From assembly GCF_001484685.1 (NCBI RefSeq), contig NZ_CP012200.1, positions 490,321 through 554,320 of the forward strand: a stretch of DNA of 64,000 nt. Direction: 5' to 3'. The number at the start of each line of letters is the position of its first letter. Positions within the stretch are counted from its first letter, which is position 1. The DNA is from Thermococcus sp. 2319x1. GTDB taxonomy: Archaea; Methanobacteriota_B; Thermococci; Thermococcales; Thermococcaceae. Shown here piece after piece: positions 54,739 through 63,691 of the stretch. The position numbers and the translations under genes are program-made. The notes beneath the pieces are model-generated. The model saw nothing but the letters and a program-made list of their open reading frames with translations. It ran no database searches and was not told where the DNA came from.

Positions 54739-55047
54739 CTATTCAAGCCCTTTCAATCTCTTTTCAATTACACTCCATATCCCCGGGTACTTTTCCCTTA
54801 TTGCCTTTTCCAAGAGCTTGCTTGCTTCGTCTGAGATGCTGAATTCTGGAATAGTTTTCCTCAGATATCTAAGCACTGCCGCAGCCTCGGGGGACCACAA
54901 GGTAATCCTTGGATTCTTTAAAGCCTCCTGCAAACTTCTTTCGAGTGCTTCCCCATTTATCTCCTCCTTTGGAGGGCTCTCTAAGTCGGGCATCGGCTCG
55001 GAGATTATTGCTTCCAGTCCCCTTCCAAGGGCCTTTTTCTTCTTCAT
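54739..55047 (-). CDS. Small ParB-like partner of ParA
   Basis: A 102-residue protein overlapping the parA end (ATGA). The N-terminus MKKKKALGRGLEAII contains the GRGLxAxx motif with basic residues that in bacterial ParB activates ParA ATPase. The rest (LERSLQEALKNPRITL, KAIREKYPGIWSVIEKRL) has no ParB HTH or CTPase domain. This is likely an adaptor rather than a complete ParB. Confidence 0.65.
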   Translation of the reverse strand: MKKKKALGRGLEAIISEPMPDLESPPKEEINGEALERSLQEALKNPRITLWSPEAAAVLRYLRKTIPEFSISDEASKLLEKAIREKYPGIWSVIEKRLKGLE

Positions 55048-55793
55048 GCACCATCAACCTCCTCGGCGAGCTTCATATATGCCTTAGCACCTCTGCTGTC
55101 AGGCGCATATAGAAAAATTGGCTTTCCATGGGAAGGCGCTTCAGCCAGCTTTACGTTTCTTGGGATCATAGTTCTGAACACCTTTTCTCCAAATATCCTC
55201 TTTACTTCTTCCCTGACTTCCTTGGATAAATTGGTTCTTTTATCGAACATAGTGATTAAGAACCCCCTAATCTCGAGGGGAATACCCAATCTTTCCCTAA
55301 CAAGTTTTATCGCCTTTAGCAGGAGACCGATTCCTTCTAAGGCATAATATTCTGCCTGAATTGGTATTATCACTTCATCGCTGGCGACAAGAGAATTCAT
55401 CGTTAAAATGCCGAGGGAAGGAGGGGTGTCTATTATGACGTAGTCGTAATCATCCTTAATTTTAGCGAGCTTGTTTCTTAGGATGTACTCTCTCCCTATT
55501 TGGCTGCTGAGTTCAATCTCAGCACCGCTCAGTGCAATGTTGCTTGGAATCAGCTCAAGCCCCTCTATTTCAGTGGAAATTATTGCATCTTCAGTGTCCA
55601 CTTCGTCTAAGATCACGTTGTAGATAGTTGGAGTAGCATCTCTAAACCCAAGTCCGATCGTCGTTGCTCCTTGAGGATCCATATCAACGAGAAGAACCCT
55701 TTTTCCTTTGAGTGCCAATGCGGCTGAAAGGTTTATTGCGGTGGTGCTCTTTCCTACTCCACCCTTTTGATTTGCAATACTTATCACCGGCAT
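55044..55793 (-). CDS. parA: ParA/Soj-family ATPase
   Basis: A 249-residue deviant-Walker ATPase used in DNA segregation. ISIANQKGGVGKSTTAINLSA is the Walker A', LLVDMDPQGATT the A'' and DYVIIDTPPSLGILT the Walker B. IPRNVKLAEAPSHGKPIF is typical of Soj. It heads a two-gene operon; AT-rich palindromes lie directly upstream. Confidence 0.93.
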   Translation of the reverse strand: MPVISIANQKGGVGKSTTAINLSAALALKGKRVLLVDMDPQGATTIGLGFRDATPTIYNVILDEVDTEDAIISTEIEGLELIPSNIALSGAEIELSSQIGREYILRNKLAKIKDDYDYVIIDTPPSLGILTMNSLVASDEVIIPIQAEYYALEGIGLLLKAIKLVRERLGIPLEIRGFLITMFDKRTNLSKEVREEVKRIFGEKVFRTMIPRNVKLAEAPSHGKPIFLYAPDSRGAKAYMKLAEEVDGA

Positions 55794-55814
55794 GCCATTA
55801 TCTACGAGCTTGGA

Positions 55815-55862
55815 AGTTATAAATCTTGGCAGTTATAAGATATAAGTTATAACTTATAAGTT
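55815..55862. repeat. AGTTATAA iterons and palindromes before parA
   Basis: AGTTATAA occurs at 55815-55822, 55831-55838 and 55845-55852. 55841-55858 is a perfect 18-bp palindrome (TATAAGTTATAACTTATA) and 55851-55862 another (AACTTATAAGTT). They sit just before parA and could be its operator or a centromere-like site, as with SegAB of Sulfolobus. Confidence 0.6.
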
Positions 55863-55895
55863 AGATGAACCGAAAGAATAATAACCTTCCTTAAC

Positions 55896-55920
55896 GTACA
55901 GCATCAATGCGCTGATGTAC
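55896..55920 (+). promoter_or_regulatory. Imperfect inverted repeat before the MFS operon
   Basis: CATCA (55902-55906) and TGATG (55913-55917) surround ATGCGC, with GTAC at both outer ends. It lies 16 bases before the ATG and next to the GGGGGTGATT ribosome binding site. It could be an operator or a leader hairpin. Confidence 0.35.
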
Positions 55921-55935
55921 TAAGGGGGTGATTGA

Positions 55936-57261
55936 ATGCCCGAGTTCAACTATAGGCGCATTTTCCTGCTCGGGTTTGGGTTCTTTGGAATAAGTATAAT
56001 ATGGTCTCTGTACAATGCATACATCCCGATCTTTCTTCAAGACACATTTAGGATGAGCAGGACTGTTACTGGTTTCGTCATGACCATCGATAACCTCTTT
56101 GCGGTGCTGCTGTTGCCTTTCCTCGGTGCTTTGAGCGATAAAACAAGAACAAGAATAGGCAGAAGAAAGCCCTACATCCTTCTTGGAGCTCCTTCAGCAG
56201 CGTTGCTCTTTGCACTTATTCCAGTAGCGAGAAGATATGAGAACCTTGCGCTCTTCATGGGTACGATAGTCTTCATGAACTTCTTCATGGCACTGTTTCG
56301 TTCTCCTGTAATAGCCTTCATGCCAGACATAACTCCAAGTGAAAAGAGAAGCCAAGCAAATGGAATCATAAACTTTATGGGAGGCATTGGAGCGCTTTTG
56401 GCTTACTTTGGGGGGAAGCTTCTCTATGACATAAACTATGCCTATCCATTCTTTGTTGGAGCGGCGATAATGCTCATCGCCAACCTCCTTGTAGTTTTCT
56501 TTGTACCAGAACCAAAAGAATACTGCCTTCCCGGGGAGAAAATAAACCTCAAGAAGCTCATAAAGGAGACCTCAAAGAAAAGCTTTGGTGAACTCAAAGA
56601 GAACCTCAAGGACGTATTTGCAAGTAAAGAAAAGAGCCTGCTCTTTATTTTACTCTCGATATTCCTCTGGTTCATTGCCTTTAATTCAGTGGAGACATTT
56701 TTCACAAGCTACGCCAAGTACCATCTTGGGATTGAAGAAAGCACTGGGGCGTTCATGATGGGGGTTGTTTCCCTAAGCTTCATGCTATTTGCAATTCCAG
56801 CTGGATTCATCGGAGGAAGGATAGGAAGAAAGAAAACAATAACCATGGGCTTAGTGCTTACAACAGCTGTAATGGTATTAGCTTATCTTTTGGGAGAGGC
56901 TTCAAAACCCCAGAGCAGTGCATTGACGGACCCCGTGGTGCTTAAATTCATGGTGCTCTTTTTCTTTGGCGGCATTGGCTGGGCGATGATAAACGTTAAC
57001 TCCCTTCCAATGGTCGTCGACATGACTACGGAAGAGAAGCTTGGAGGTTACACCGGGCTCTATTATTTCTTCAGCCAAGCGGCAAACCTTGTAGCTCCGC
57101 CTTTAGCAGGTGCATTTTTAGATGTCATTGGTTACAGTACTCTGCTGCCCTTTGCGGCAATTTTCTTCATATTGGCCACCATAACGGTTCAATTCGTTAA
57201 AAGAGGAGACATAAAAGGAAAAGTTGGCGATGTTTATGAGCTGATACCGGATATGGACTGA
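55936..57261 (+). CDS. MFS/GPH-type transporter 1
   Basis: A 441-residue, 12-helix permease. GALSDKTRTRIGRRKPYIL is the conserved loop 2-3 motif of MFS/GPH (SLC45-like) sugar transporters; the matching central and late loops (FIGGRIGRKKTITMG) are present. Substrate unknown; the SLC45/GPH resemblance suggests sugar. It is followed by a second permease and a hydrolase in the same operon. Confidence 0.85.
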   Translation: MPEFNYRRIFLLGFGFFGISIIWSLYNAYIPIFLQDTFRMSRTVTGFVMTIDNLFAVLLLPFLGALSDKTRTRIGRRKPYILLGAPSAALLFALIPVARRYENLALFMGTIVFMNFFMALFRSPVIAFMPDITPSEKRSQANGIINFMGGIGALLAYFGGKLLYDINYAYPFFVGAAIMLIANLLVVFFVPEPKEYCLPGEKINLKKLIKETSKKSFGELKENLKDVFASKEKSLLFILLSIFLWFIAFNSVETFFTSYAKYHLGIEESTGAFMMGVVSLSFMLFAIPAGFIGGRIGRKKTITMGLVLTTAVMVLAYLLGEASKPQSSALTDPVVLKFMVLFFFGGIGWAMINVNSLPMVVDMTTEEKLGGYTGLYYFFSQAANLVAPPLAGAFLDVIGYSTLLPFAAIFFILATITVQFVKRGDIKGKVGDVYELIPDMD

Positions 57262-57271
57262 GGTGATGAGA

Positions 57272-58573
57272 ATGGAGAGGAAAAAGTTTAGCTGGGGTGT
57301 TGTAATAGGATTGGCACTGTTGGGCTTCAGCAGAAGCACAGGATGGGCATTAAACAAGGGGCTCTCCTTCCCCTTACTTTCCAGCTATACGGAATCGGCA
57401 TTCGTTAAAGGTACAATTCTTGCCCTCGAAGGATTCATTGGGATTCTAATCCCACCTCTACTCGGCTATTACAGCGATACCCTTAAATCAAAACACGGGA
57501 GGAGAAGGCCATTCATAATGATGGGTGGCCTTCTCGCTGGCATTGCGGTGTTGGTAATCTACACAGGCTATGCCCTTGAGATTCCTTTGGCAGGGTTTGC
57601 GCTTACATTGGCAGTATTTTACTTTTCCATGCACATCTACACAGCTCAATTCAGAGCTTTGATGCCAGACACCACAGAGAGCGGGGAGCGGGGAAAAGCC
57701 AGTGGAGTCATAACCTTATTTGAATGGGCGGGCAATCTCTTTCTTTTTGGACTCGCTGGATTTTTAATAGCCAAAGCAGTGGCAGAAACGGGGGAGAGTG
57801 AGAGCATAAAAGCTTTAGCTCAAACTCCTTACCTTAAGATACCTTTTATTGTGACATCGCTCTTCCTCATAGGGGCTGCTTTGTTCGTTTACTTCATAGT
57901 TAGAGAGCCAAAGGCACTTGAAATCATGGAAGATGAAAGCCTGATGAACTACCTCAAGAGCATCGTTACGAACAGGGACTTCCTCAAATTCTATGCTGCC
58001 CAGACCCTTTGGTGGATGAGCTTTGAGTTTGTGGCTATATTCCTCTATGGGATACTTGCTTTTATCCTCCATGGAAGTGCAAGTGAAGAAAACGTAAAAG
58101 CCGTTACCTCACTCGGCCTTTATTTAATGGCACTGTTCAATGTGACCGTCTTGCTTGGAGCCCTGCCTGGAGGTTTAATTTACGACAAAATCGGAAGGAG
58201 ATTGAGCATCATAGTGGGCGGAATTGTGTTTGCTATGCCCCAGCTGTGGGGATGGTTCATAAAAACCCAGACCCAAATAGTGGTGGCACTTGGGCTTGCT
58301 GGACTTGGCTGGGGAATACTGATGGCGGCGTCATATCCAGTTATCGGAGATTTGTTAACCCGGTACGAGAAAGAAGCATTTACTGGAAGATACTATGGAT
58401 TCTTTGAGGCAACACGTTCCTTGCCTGTATTGCTGGCTGGAACAATAGGTGGAGCCATAGTTGATTTAGCAGGAGGAAACTATAGAGTTTTATTCCCCAT
58501 AGGAGCTATCATGGTGCTGGTGGCAATGCCAATGATATGGAGCATGAAAAAACTTGAGGTGGATAAGAAATGA
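57272..58573 (+). CDS. MFS/GPH-type transporter 2
   Basis: A 433-residue, 12-helix permease related to the previous one (GYYSDTLKSKHGRRRPFIM). The tandem arrangement suggests duplication. ATG 57272 is preferred with GAGGTGAT at 57260-57267. The C-terminus overlaps the hydrolase start. Confidence 0.85.
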   Translation: MERKKFSWGVVIGLALLGFSRSTGWALNKGLSFPLLSSYTESAFVKGTILALEGFIGILIPPLLGYYSDTLKSKHGRRRPFIMMGGLLAGIAVLVIYTGYALEIPLAGFALTLAVFYFSMHIYTAQFRALMPDTTESGERGKASGVITLFEWAGNLFLFGLAGFLIAKAVAETGESESIKALAQTPYLKIPFIVTSLFLIGAALFVYFIVREPKALEIMEDESLMNYLKSIVTNRDFLKFYAAQTLWWMSFEFVAIFLYGILAFILHGSASEENVKAVTSLGLYLMALFNVTVLLGALPGGLIYDKIGRRLSIIVGGIVFAMPQLWGWFIKTQTQIVVALGLAGLGWGILMAASYPVIGDLLTRYEKEAFTGRYYGFFEATRSLPVLLAGTIGGAIVDLAGGNYRVLFPIGAIMVLVAMPMIWSMKKLEVDKK

Positions 58574-59430
58574 TTCCAGAGATAATCCTCCTTGCCTTGG
58601 CTTTGTTCTTTGCTTTTATCTTTGTCGTGGCTTATAAGATGGTCACTCCCCCCAGAGAAATCAAGGATTGGACGCCCAGAGATGCAGGGATTGAGTATGA
58701 AGAGATAACCGTACCTACTTCCGATGGGCTCAAGCTCAAGGGATGGTGGATAGATAGAGGAAGCGAAAAAACGATAATCCCCCTTCACGGATACACCTCA
58801 AGCAGATGGGGCTTCTACATAATTCCAATGATAGAAACCCTCGCAAAAAGCGGCTATAACGTTCTGGCCTTCGACTTTAGGGCCCACGGGGAAAGTGAAG
58901 GCAAATACACTACCGTAGGAGACAGAGAGCTTGTGGACCTTATCTCTGCTATCGATTGGCTTAAAAAAGAGAAACCCAGCAGTGCCAAGCGCATTGGTCT
59001 AATAGGCTACTCCATGGGCGCCATGGTGGCTATTAGGGCTCTTGCAGAAGATGAAAGAGTGTGCTGTGCCGTTGCCGATAGTCCCCCTATGTATCTTGAC
59101 AGGACGGGGGCCAGAAGTCTGAAATACTTTGCAAACCTGCCCGAATGGCTTTACTACTTTGTGAAGCCCATATCAAAGATGATCACCGGTGCTAAGGAGG
59201 TAAATCCAATGGGATATGCCGGCAGAGTCAAGAAGCCCCTCCTTTTGATAGCGGGCAGAAAAGATCCAATAGTCAAGGTTGAAGAAATTAAAGAGTTTTA
59301 TGAAAGCAACAAGAAGATAAATCCAGATGTTGAGCTTTGGATCACTGAAGCGGCACACGTAAGGACGATTCAGCTTATGCCTGAGGAGTATAAGGGAAAG
59401 GTTTTGCAGTTTTTTGAGAAATACCTCTGA
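58570..59430 (+). CDS. Membrane-anchored alpha/beta hydrolase
   Basis: A 286-residue protein with an N-terminal hydrophobic helix (about 3-24). The serine nucleophile lies in LIGYSMGAMVA (GxSxG near residue 151), the acid in AGRKDPIVKV and the His in AAHVRTIQL. The HGYTSSRWGF oxyanion region is seen. It overlaps permease 2 by ATGA, so it may process what the permeases carry. Confidence 0.88.
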   Translation: MIPEIILLALALFFAFIFVVAYKMVTPPREIKDWTPRDAGIEYEEITVPTSDGLKLKGWWIDRGSEKTIIPLHGYTSSRWGFYIIPMIETLAKSGYNVLAFDFRAHGESEGKYTTVGDRELVDLISAIDWLKKEKPSSAKRIGLIGYSMGAMVAIRALAEDERVCCAVADSPPMYLDRTGARSLKYFANLPEWLYYFVKPISKMITGAKEVNPMGYAGRVKKPLLLIAGRKDPIVKVEEIKEFYESNKKINPDVELWITEAAHVRTIQLMPEEYKGKVLQFFEKYL

Positions 59431-59500
59431 TTCCTTTCTTCACTCCCAGTGAAAACAATGCTTAAGTATTTCCCTCCTTTAAGATCATTCGGGTGAGAAA

Positions 59501-60505
59501 ATGAGAGTCAAGGTAGGAATTAACGGCTACGGGACTATAGGAAAGAGGGTTGCTTACGCAGTTTCAAAACAGGATGATATGGAGCTAATAGGGGTTACAA
59601 AGACGAAGCCAGACTTTGAGGCTTATCGTGCTAAAGAGCTCGGAATACCTGTCTATGCAGCATCCAGTGAATTTTTACCGAGATTTGAAAAGGCTGGATT
59701 CGAGGTAGCGGGCACTCTCGAGGACCTGCTTGCGAGGGTGGACGTAATCGTAGATGCCACACCCGGAGGAATGGGTGAAAAAAACAAACCCCTCTACGAG
59801 AAAACGGGGGTTAAGGTGATATTTCAAGGGGGAGAGAGAGCGGAAGTTGCAGAAGTTTCCTTTGTTGCACAGGCAAACTACGAAAAGGCCCTTGGCAAGG
59901 ACTACGTTAGGGTTGTCTCCTGCAACACCACCGGCTTAACGAGGACCCTCAACGCAATAAAGGATTATATCGACTACGTCTATGCCGTAATGATCAGAAG
60001 GGCCGCTGATCCCAATGACATTAAGAGAGGCCCAATCAATGCAATAAAACCCAGCGTTGAGGTCCCATCACACCACGGCCCCGATGTTCAGACGGTCATT
60101 CCAATAAACATCGAGACAATGGCATTTGTCGTACCAACCACATTAATGCACGTCCACAGCGTAATGGTAGAGCTCAAAAAGCCCCTTACAAGGGAAGATA
60201 TCATCGACATCTTCGAAAACACCACGAGAGTTCTGCTCTTTGAGAAGGAGAAGGGTTTTGACAGCACGGCCCAGCTGATAGAGTTTGCAAGGGATTTGCA
60301 CAGGGAGTGGAACAATTTATACGAGATAGCGGTGTGGAAGGAGAGCATTAGCGTTAAGGGCAACAGGTTGTTCTACATTCAAGCGGTGCATCAGGAGAGT
60401 GATGTGGTCCCAGAGAACGTTGATGCCATAAGGGCAATGTTTGAGCTTGCGGATAAATGGGAGAGCATCAAAAAGACCAACAAGAGCCTTGGGATTTTGA
60501 AGTGA
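59501..60505 (+). CDS. gap: Glyceraldehyde-3-phosphate dehydrogenase (archaeal, phosphorylating)
   Basis: A 334-residue archaeal type [22 protein letters not shown] is the Rossmann motif, the catalytic cysteine is Cys141 ([12 protein letters not shown]), and [31 protein letters not shown] holds a conserved His. In Thermococcales it works in gluconeogenesis, as GAPOR handles glycolysis. I find no complete TATCAC-N5-GTGATA motif upstream. Confidence 0.95.
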   Translation: MRVKVGINGYGTIGKRVAYAVSKQDDMELIGVTKTKPDFEAYRAKELGIPVYAASSEFLPRFEKAGFEVAGTLEDLLARVDVIVDATPGGMGEKNKPLYEKTGVKVIFQGGERAEVAEVSFVAQANYEKALGKDYVRVVSCNTTGLTRTLNAIKDYIDYVYAVMIRRAADPNDIKRGPINAIKPSVEVPSHHGPDVQTVIPINIETMAFVVPTTLMHVHSVMVELKKPLTREDIIDIFENTTRVLLFEKEKGFDSTAQLIEFARDLHREWNNLYEIAVWKESISVKGNRLFYIQAVHQESDVVPENVDAIRAMFELADKWESIKKTNKSLGILK

Positions 60506-60542
60506 AGCCAAAGCTTTTATAGCCTTCTATAAATTTTTTGTC

Positions 60543-60899
60543 ATGGAGGCTGAAGAATACATCATTATTTTTGGATTAATCTTAATCGTTGCCTTTTTCC
60601 TCTTCCCAAGCGAAACTATCTCTGGAACTTTTTGCGAAGGGGATTACGGGAAGCTTAGCAATTACGATGTAAGCGTTCAGAATGGGTTTTTGAAAGTTTA
60701 TCTAAAGGGAGAGGAAATTTTTACTGCAAAGGGGGAGCGAATCTTTGTCAGAAAAGCAGATATCAAGTACTCCATCTCAGATGAATGTTATGAAGTGAGC
60801 ATAAGGGAAAAGCCTGAGAAAGCTCTCTACCTCTTTGTTGTTGGAATCATTCTAATTGGGATAGCTTTCTATTACATTGCCTTTTTGCGCTACCGTTAA
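60543..60899 (+). CDS. Small membrane protein, unknown
   Basis: A 118-residue protein with helices at about 7-22 and 95-113 flanking an external or cytoplasmic beta-rich segment (KLSNYDVSVQNGFLKVYLKGEEI). TATA-like AAAGCTTTTATAGCC lies just before, so the mRNA is nearly leaderless. Not recognised; its end overlaps the DUF167 gene. Confidence 0.65.
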   Translation: MEAEEYIIIFGLILIVAFFLFPSETISGTFCEGDYGKLSNYDVSVQNGFLKVYLKGEEIFTAKGERIFVRKADIKYSISDECYEVSIREKPEKALYLFVVGIILIGIAFYYIAFLRYR

Positions 60900-61183
60900 A
60901 TCCCAAGTTTTTCCTTCACTTCTTCTGCAGTGAGCCCTTTAACTAGCAAATCTTTCTCCCTACTTGCCTCTCCCCTCAAAAGGACAACATCCGCTCCGAG
61001 GAGCTTCGAGAAGAACTTAACAACTTCCTTATTTGCCTTTCCTTCTACTGGCGGAACTTTTACCTTGACCTTCAGCCTTTTCCGCCATTCATCTATGCCC
61101 TCAATTTCAGTTTTCTTTGCATTTGGCTGCACATATATTTGGATTATCACTCCTTCTTTGGCGTCTTTTATCGTTGTAATCAC
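60896..61183 (-). CDS. DUF167 (YggU-family) protein
   Basis: A 95-residue protein with the conserved VQPNAKKTEIEGIDEWRKRLKVKVKVPPVEGKANKEVVKFFSKLLGAD-type core (VPPVEGKANKEVVKF). Function unknown. Convergent with the membrane protein gene, overlapping by four bases. Confidence 0.9.
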   Translation of the reverse strand: MITTIKDAKEGVIIQIYVQPNAKKTEIEGIDEWRKRLKVKVKVPPVEGKANKEVVKFFSKLLGADVVLLRGEASREKDLLVKGLTAEEVKEKLGI

Positions 61184-61228
61184 CGTAAAGTATTTGAGAG
61201 GAGAAAATATTTAAAGGTGAGGGGCTCA

Positions 61229-62162
61229 ATGAGGGCACTGATAATTTCTCTTGTCATGCTACTTTTTCTTCCCTTAGCAAGTGCAGCTCAGCTAACATTT
61301 GTCGGGGATGAAAGCCTAAAAGAACTCCCTGGCTCTGGAACTCCAGATGATCCATACCTTCTTGGAAATCTCTTCATAAATGCCAGTAATGACACCGCTA
61401 TTTTAATCAAAAACACGAGTGCATTCCTTTTAATAAAAAACGTGAGCATAGTGGGAGAAAACAAGCGCCCGGGAATAATTCTTGAGAATGTAAAAAACGT
61501 CAGGATTGAGAATGTACGAATAGTTAGATGCAGTTATGGAATAAAGATTATTAACTCCGGGAACATCACGGTTGCCAATAGCACATTTGAGGGAAATCTG
61601 TACTGCTATTGGAAAAGCGAATTTGCTGGGGACGCTGATTGCAAAGGCGGAGCAATTTTTGCCGACTATTCAAGAAACCTGCGCATAATAAATAACTCCT
61701 TTGTCCCCCATTCCTACCTCTTTTCAAACATATATGGGGTGTATCTGGTAATGGTCGAGAACTCCACGATTTATGGCAATAGATTTGTGAGCTCCGTCAA
61801 GTGCTTTCCATCGGCAGCATTTGGTGGGTACTGTAAAGGAGCGGCTTGCGAATGAGACGTTTGAAGGATTTTTAGGCAACTACTGGGATTCTTACAGTGG
61901 ATCCGATGAAGATGGTGACGGTGTTATAGAGCAACCTTTCAAAGTGGATAGGTATCCATTGGTCCTCCCCTCAGAAAACTACGAGATTCTGGGCTTAGTG
62001 AGGGAAGAATTAAACACTACCACAAGCCCAACACAGGTTTCTTCACCGTTGAATATTTCATCCCCTTCTGCTCCATCCCCACAAGAAGAAAATTTCAGGT
62101 ATATAAGCCTCGTCTTAATAGTATTGGGGGTGGTTCTATTCATCCTCTGGAGAAGAAAGTGA
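61229..62162 (+). pseudogene. NosD-like beta-helix surface protein, broken by a frameshift
   Basis: Signal peptide at residues 1-20 (ALIISLVMLLFLPLASA), then beta-helix coils (NVSIVGENKRPGIILENVKNVRIENVRIVRC; INSGNITVANSTFEGN). At about 61840-61860 the frame ends in a TGA (YCKGAACE) and coding resumes in the next frame (LANETFEGFLGNYWDSYSGSDEDGDGVIEQPF, the NosD hallmark) with a Ser/Thr/Pro linker and final helix FRYISLVLIVLGVVLFILW. A real defect or a sequencing error; no homopolymer is at the site. Confidence 0.75.
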
Positions 62163-62651
62163 GTACTTCCAGACAACTTCGGGAGGAAATGATCCCTCCC
62201 TGAATTTTTCTACGATTTCTCTCGCTTTTGAATATGCGAAGTCAAACGTTTCTTTGTCTATAAGCTCATAGAGAAGTGCCATCTCAAGCTCCTCCTCATC
62301 AAGGAGGAAGATTTCTCCATTGGGGAAAATGAAAATGTCCAAGAACAAATCCAGCATCTCCAAGGTGTTACCCTCTCGCTTGGTATAAGATAGGATATCA
62401 ACGTATAAGCCCTTAAAATTGCCTTCCTTATCGTAAACTTTCAGTATATCATAGTTCTCGCCAATAAAGGCAAAATATATCATGGTGTATCCGTTCTCTA
62501 TGACCTTGACACCGTTTACAAAAAGCGGAGTAAGCATTCCTTCAAACTTAGATTTCGCAACGATTATATCTCCTAAGTCCGCAATGAGCTCATCTTCTCT
62601 TTCGAGAATTCTGTTTGGAATGCGCTTGTATATGAGATGGATTTTCTTCAT
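62136..62651 (-). CDS. DUF402-family protein
   Basis: A 171-residue protein resembling DUF402/FomD-like phosphohydrolases. FKGLYVDILSYTKREGNTLEMLDLFLDIFIFPNGEIFLLDEEELEMAL is the typical strand-helix-acidic pattern with metal-binding Asp/Glu. GGGGGAT precedes the ATG at 62651, and a remnant reading frame ends two bases upstream. Confidence 0.85.
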   Translation of the reverse strand: MKKIHLIYKRIPNRILEREDELIADLGDIIVAKSKFEGMLTPLFVNGVKVIENGYTMIYFAFIGENYDILKVYDKEGNFKGLYVDILSYTKREGNTLEMLDLFLDIFIFPNGEIFLLDEEELEMALLYELIDKETFDFAYSKAREIVEKFREGSFPPEVVWKYSLSSPEDE

Positions 62652-62653
62652 CC

Positions 62654-62825
62654 TTATCCCCCATATATCGGCTCATCCAGAAGCTTTAAGGCAGTTGCGG
62701 AACCGAGGATAAGATGAACCCAGCGAAGCCTCTCGCTTCCGAGCTTTAGGGCAGCTCTCACCCCAAGCATAGTGGAATGGGTATCGGGAGGAGCAGTTCT
62801 CCGTTGACTTTCCCTCCCTACTCGG
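62654..62825 (-). pseudogene. C-terminal remnant of an unknown gene upstream of DUF402
   Basis: Minus-strand reading ends LRWVHLILGSATALKLLDEP then IYGG and stop at 62654-62656, two bases before the DUF402 start; the open frame runs back to about 62825 but no start with a ribosome binding site is seen. Local composition is GC-rich. It may be the tail of a gene cut by the insertion of the nucleotidyltransferase remnant, or chance. Confidence 0.35.
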
Positions 62826-62985
62826 AATCAGCGTGGACTTAGTCACGAAAAACGCTTCTATGAGCAGGAGAAACTTCTGGGAGCATATGAGGGGGATCTC
62901 ATCTATGTCCAAGCGGGACCTATGTCTTTCCTCAGCGGTACTATCGATGCAGTTTGGCAGATTGGGGAGGATTTTAGATTTTAAA
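62783..62985 (+). pseudogene. Remnant nucleotidyltransferase-HEPN gene pair
   Basis: In one frame FPSLLGISVDLVTKNA (about 62810-62857) matches the C-terminal signature of MNT-type minimal nucleotidyltransferases, then EGDLIYV in another frame fits the usual last residues. At 62905 MSKRD begins the typical HEPN start, and SFLSGTIDAVWQIGEDF continues after a frameshift. Overlapping MNT/HEPN genes are classical toxin-antitoxin pairs. Here both are decayed. Confidence 0.5.
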
Positions 62986-63057
62986 CTATAAAGCCCAAAA
63001 GCCAGCGGCCAGTATGGGGGCTCAAAAGGCCGAGGATAATCAGAACGGGTTAACTCT

Positions 63058-63690
63058 CTATTCAATTTTTGGCAGAGTCTTGCTGTATTTTACAACATTA
63101 ATAACCTTAGCATCCTTCCCGAGCAGTTCTATCAGAGACTCGGTCCTGGTTGTTATGACGACTATCTTTTCCATTCTCCTTAGCTGCTCTACTAACCAGG
63201 GGATTAAAATCTCGACGCTATAGTCGTCAAGACCCACGGTTGGATCATCAATAAGGAAAAGTTCGGCACTTTTGGCACTTAAAGTGGTAGCAAGCTGCAA
63301 TCTCCTTTGCTGTCCTTGGGAGAGATGAGAGATTAACGTGCTGGGGTCAATTCCAAAACGTTTGAGTAGGTCAGAATAATCCTCAGAAAATACACCGTAG
63401 AGAGCGCTTATTACTTTCATGTATTCTATTGCTCTCAGGCTCTTTGGCAGATTCACCCGTTCATCCAAGAGAAAAATTTTATTTTTAACCCTGTGGATGG
63501 GCCGCCCATTTAGCTCCATTTTCCCGTCTAACGGCCTTAAAAGCGTGGCAAGCGTTTTTAAAAGCGTCGTTTTTCCCGTCCCATTTGGTCCATATAGTAT
63601 TATCGCGTTCCCTCTTTCAACCCGGAAGCTTATGGGACCTATTATGGGGGTCTTACCATAACCAGCTACAAGGTTACTAACCTTTAGCAT
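63058..63690 (-). CDS. ABC transporter ATP-binding protein
   Basis: A 210-residue ATPase. Walker A LYGPNGTGKTTLL (near residue 35), signature LSQGQQRRLQLA, Walker B LFLIDDPTVGLDD. No membrane permease of classic type is adjacent; it follows the HELGHY membrane protein by two bases, so that may be its partner. ATG 63690 follows GGAGGTGGTG. Confidence 0.88.
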   Translation of the reverse strand: MLKVSNLVAGYGKTPIIGPISFRVERGNAIILYGPNGTGKTTLLKTLATLLRPLDGKMELNGRPIHRVKNKIFLLDERVNLPKSLRAIEYMKVISALYGVFSEDYSDLLKRFGIDPSTLISHLSQGQQRRLQLATTLSAKSAELFLIDDPTVGLDDYSVEILIPWLVEQLRRMEKIVVITTRTESLIELLGKDAKVINVVKYSKTLPKIE

Positions 63691-63691
63691 T

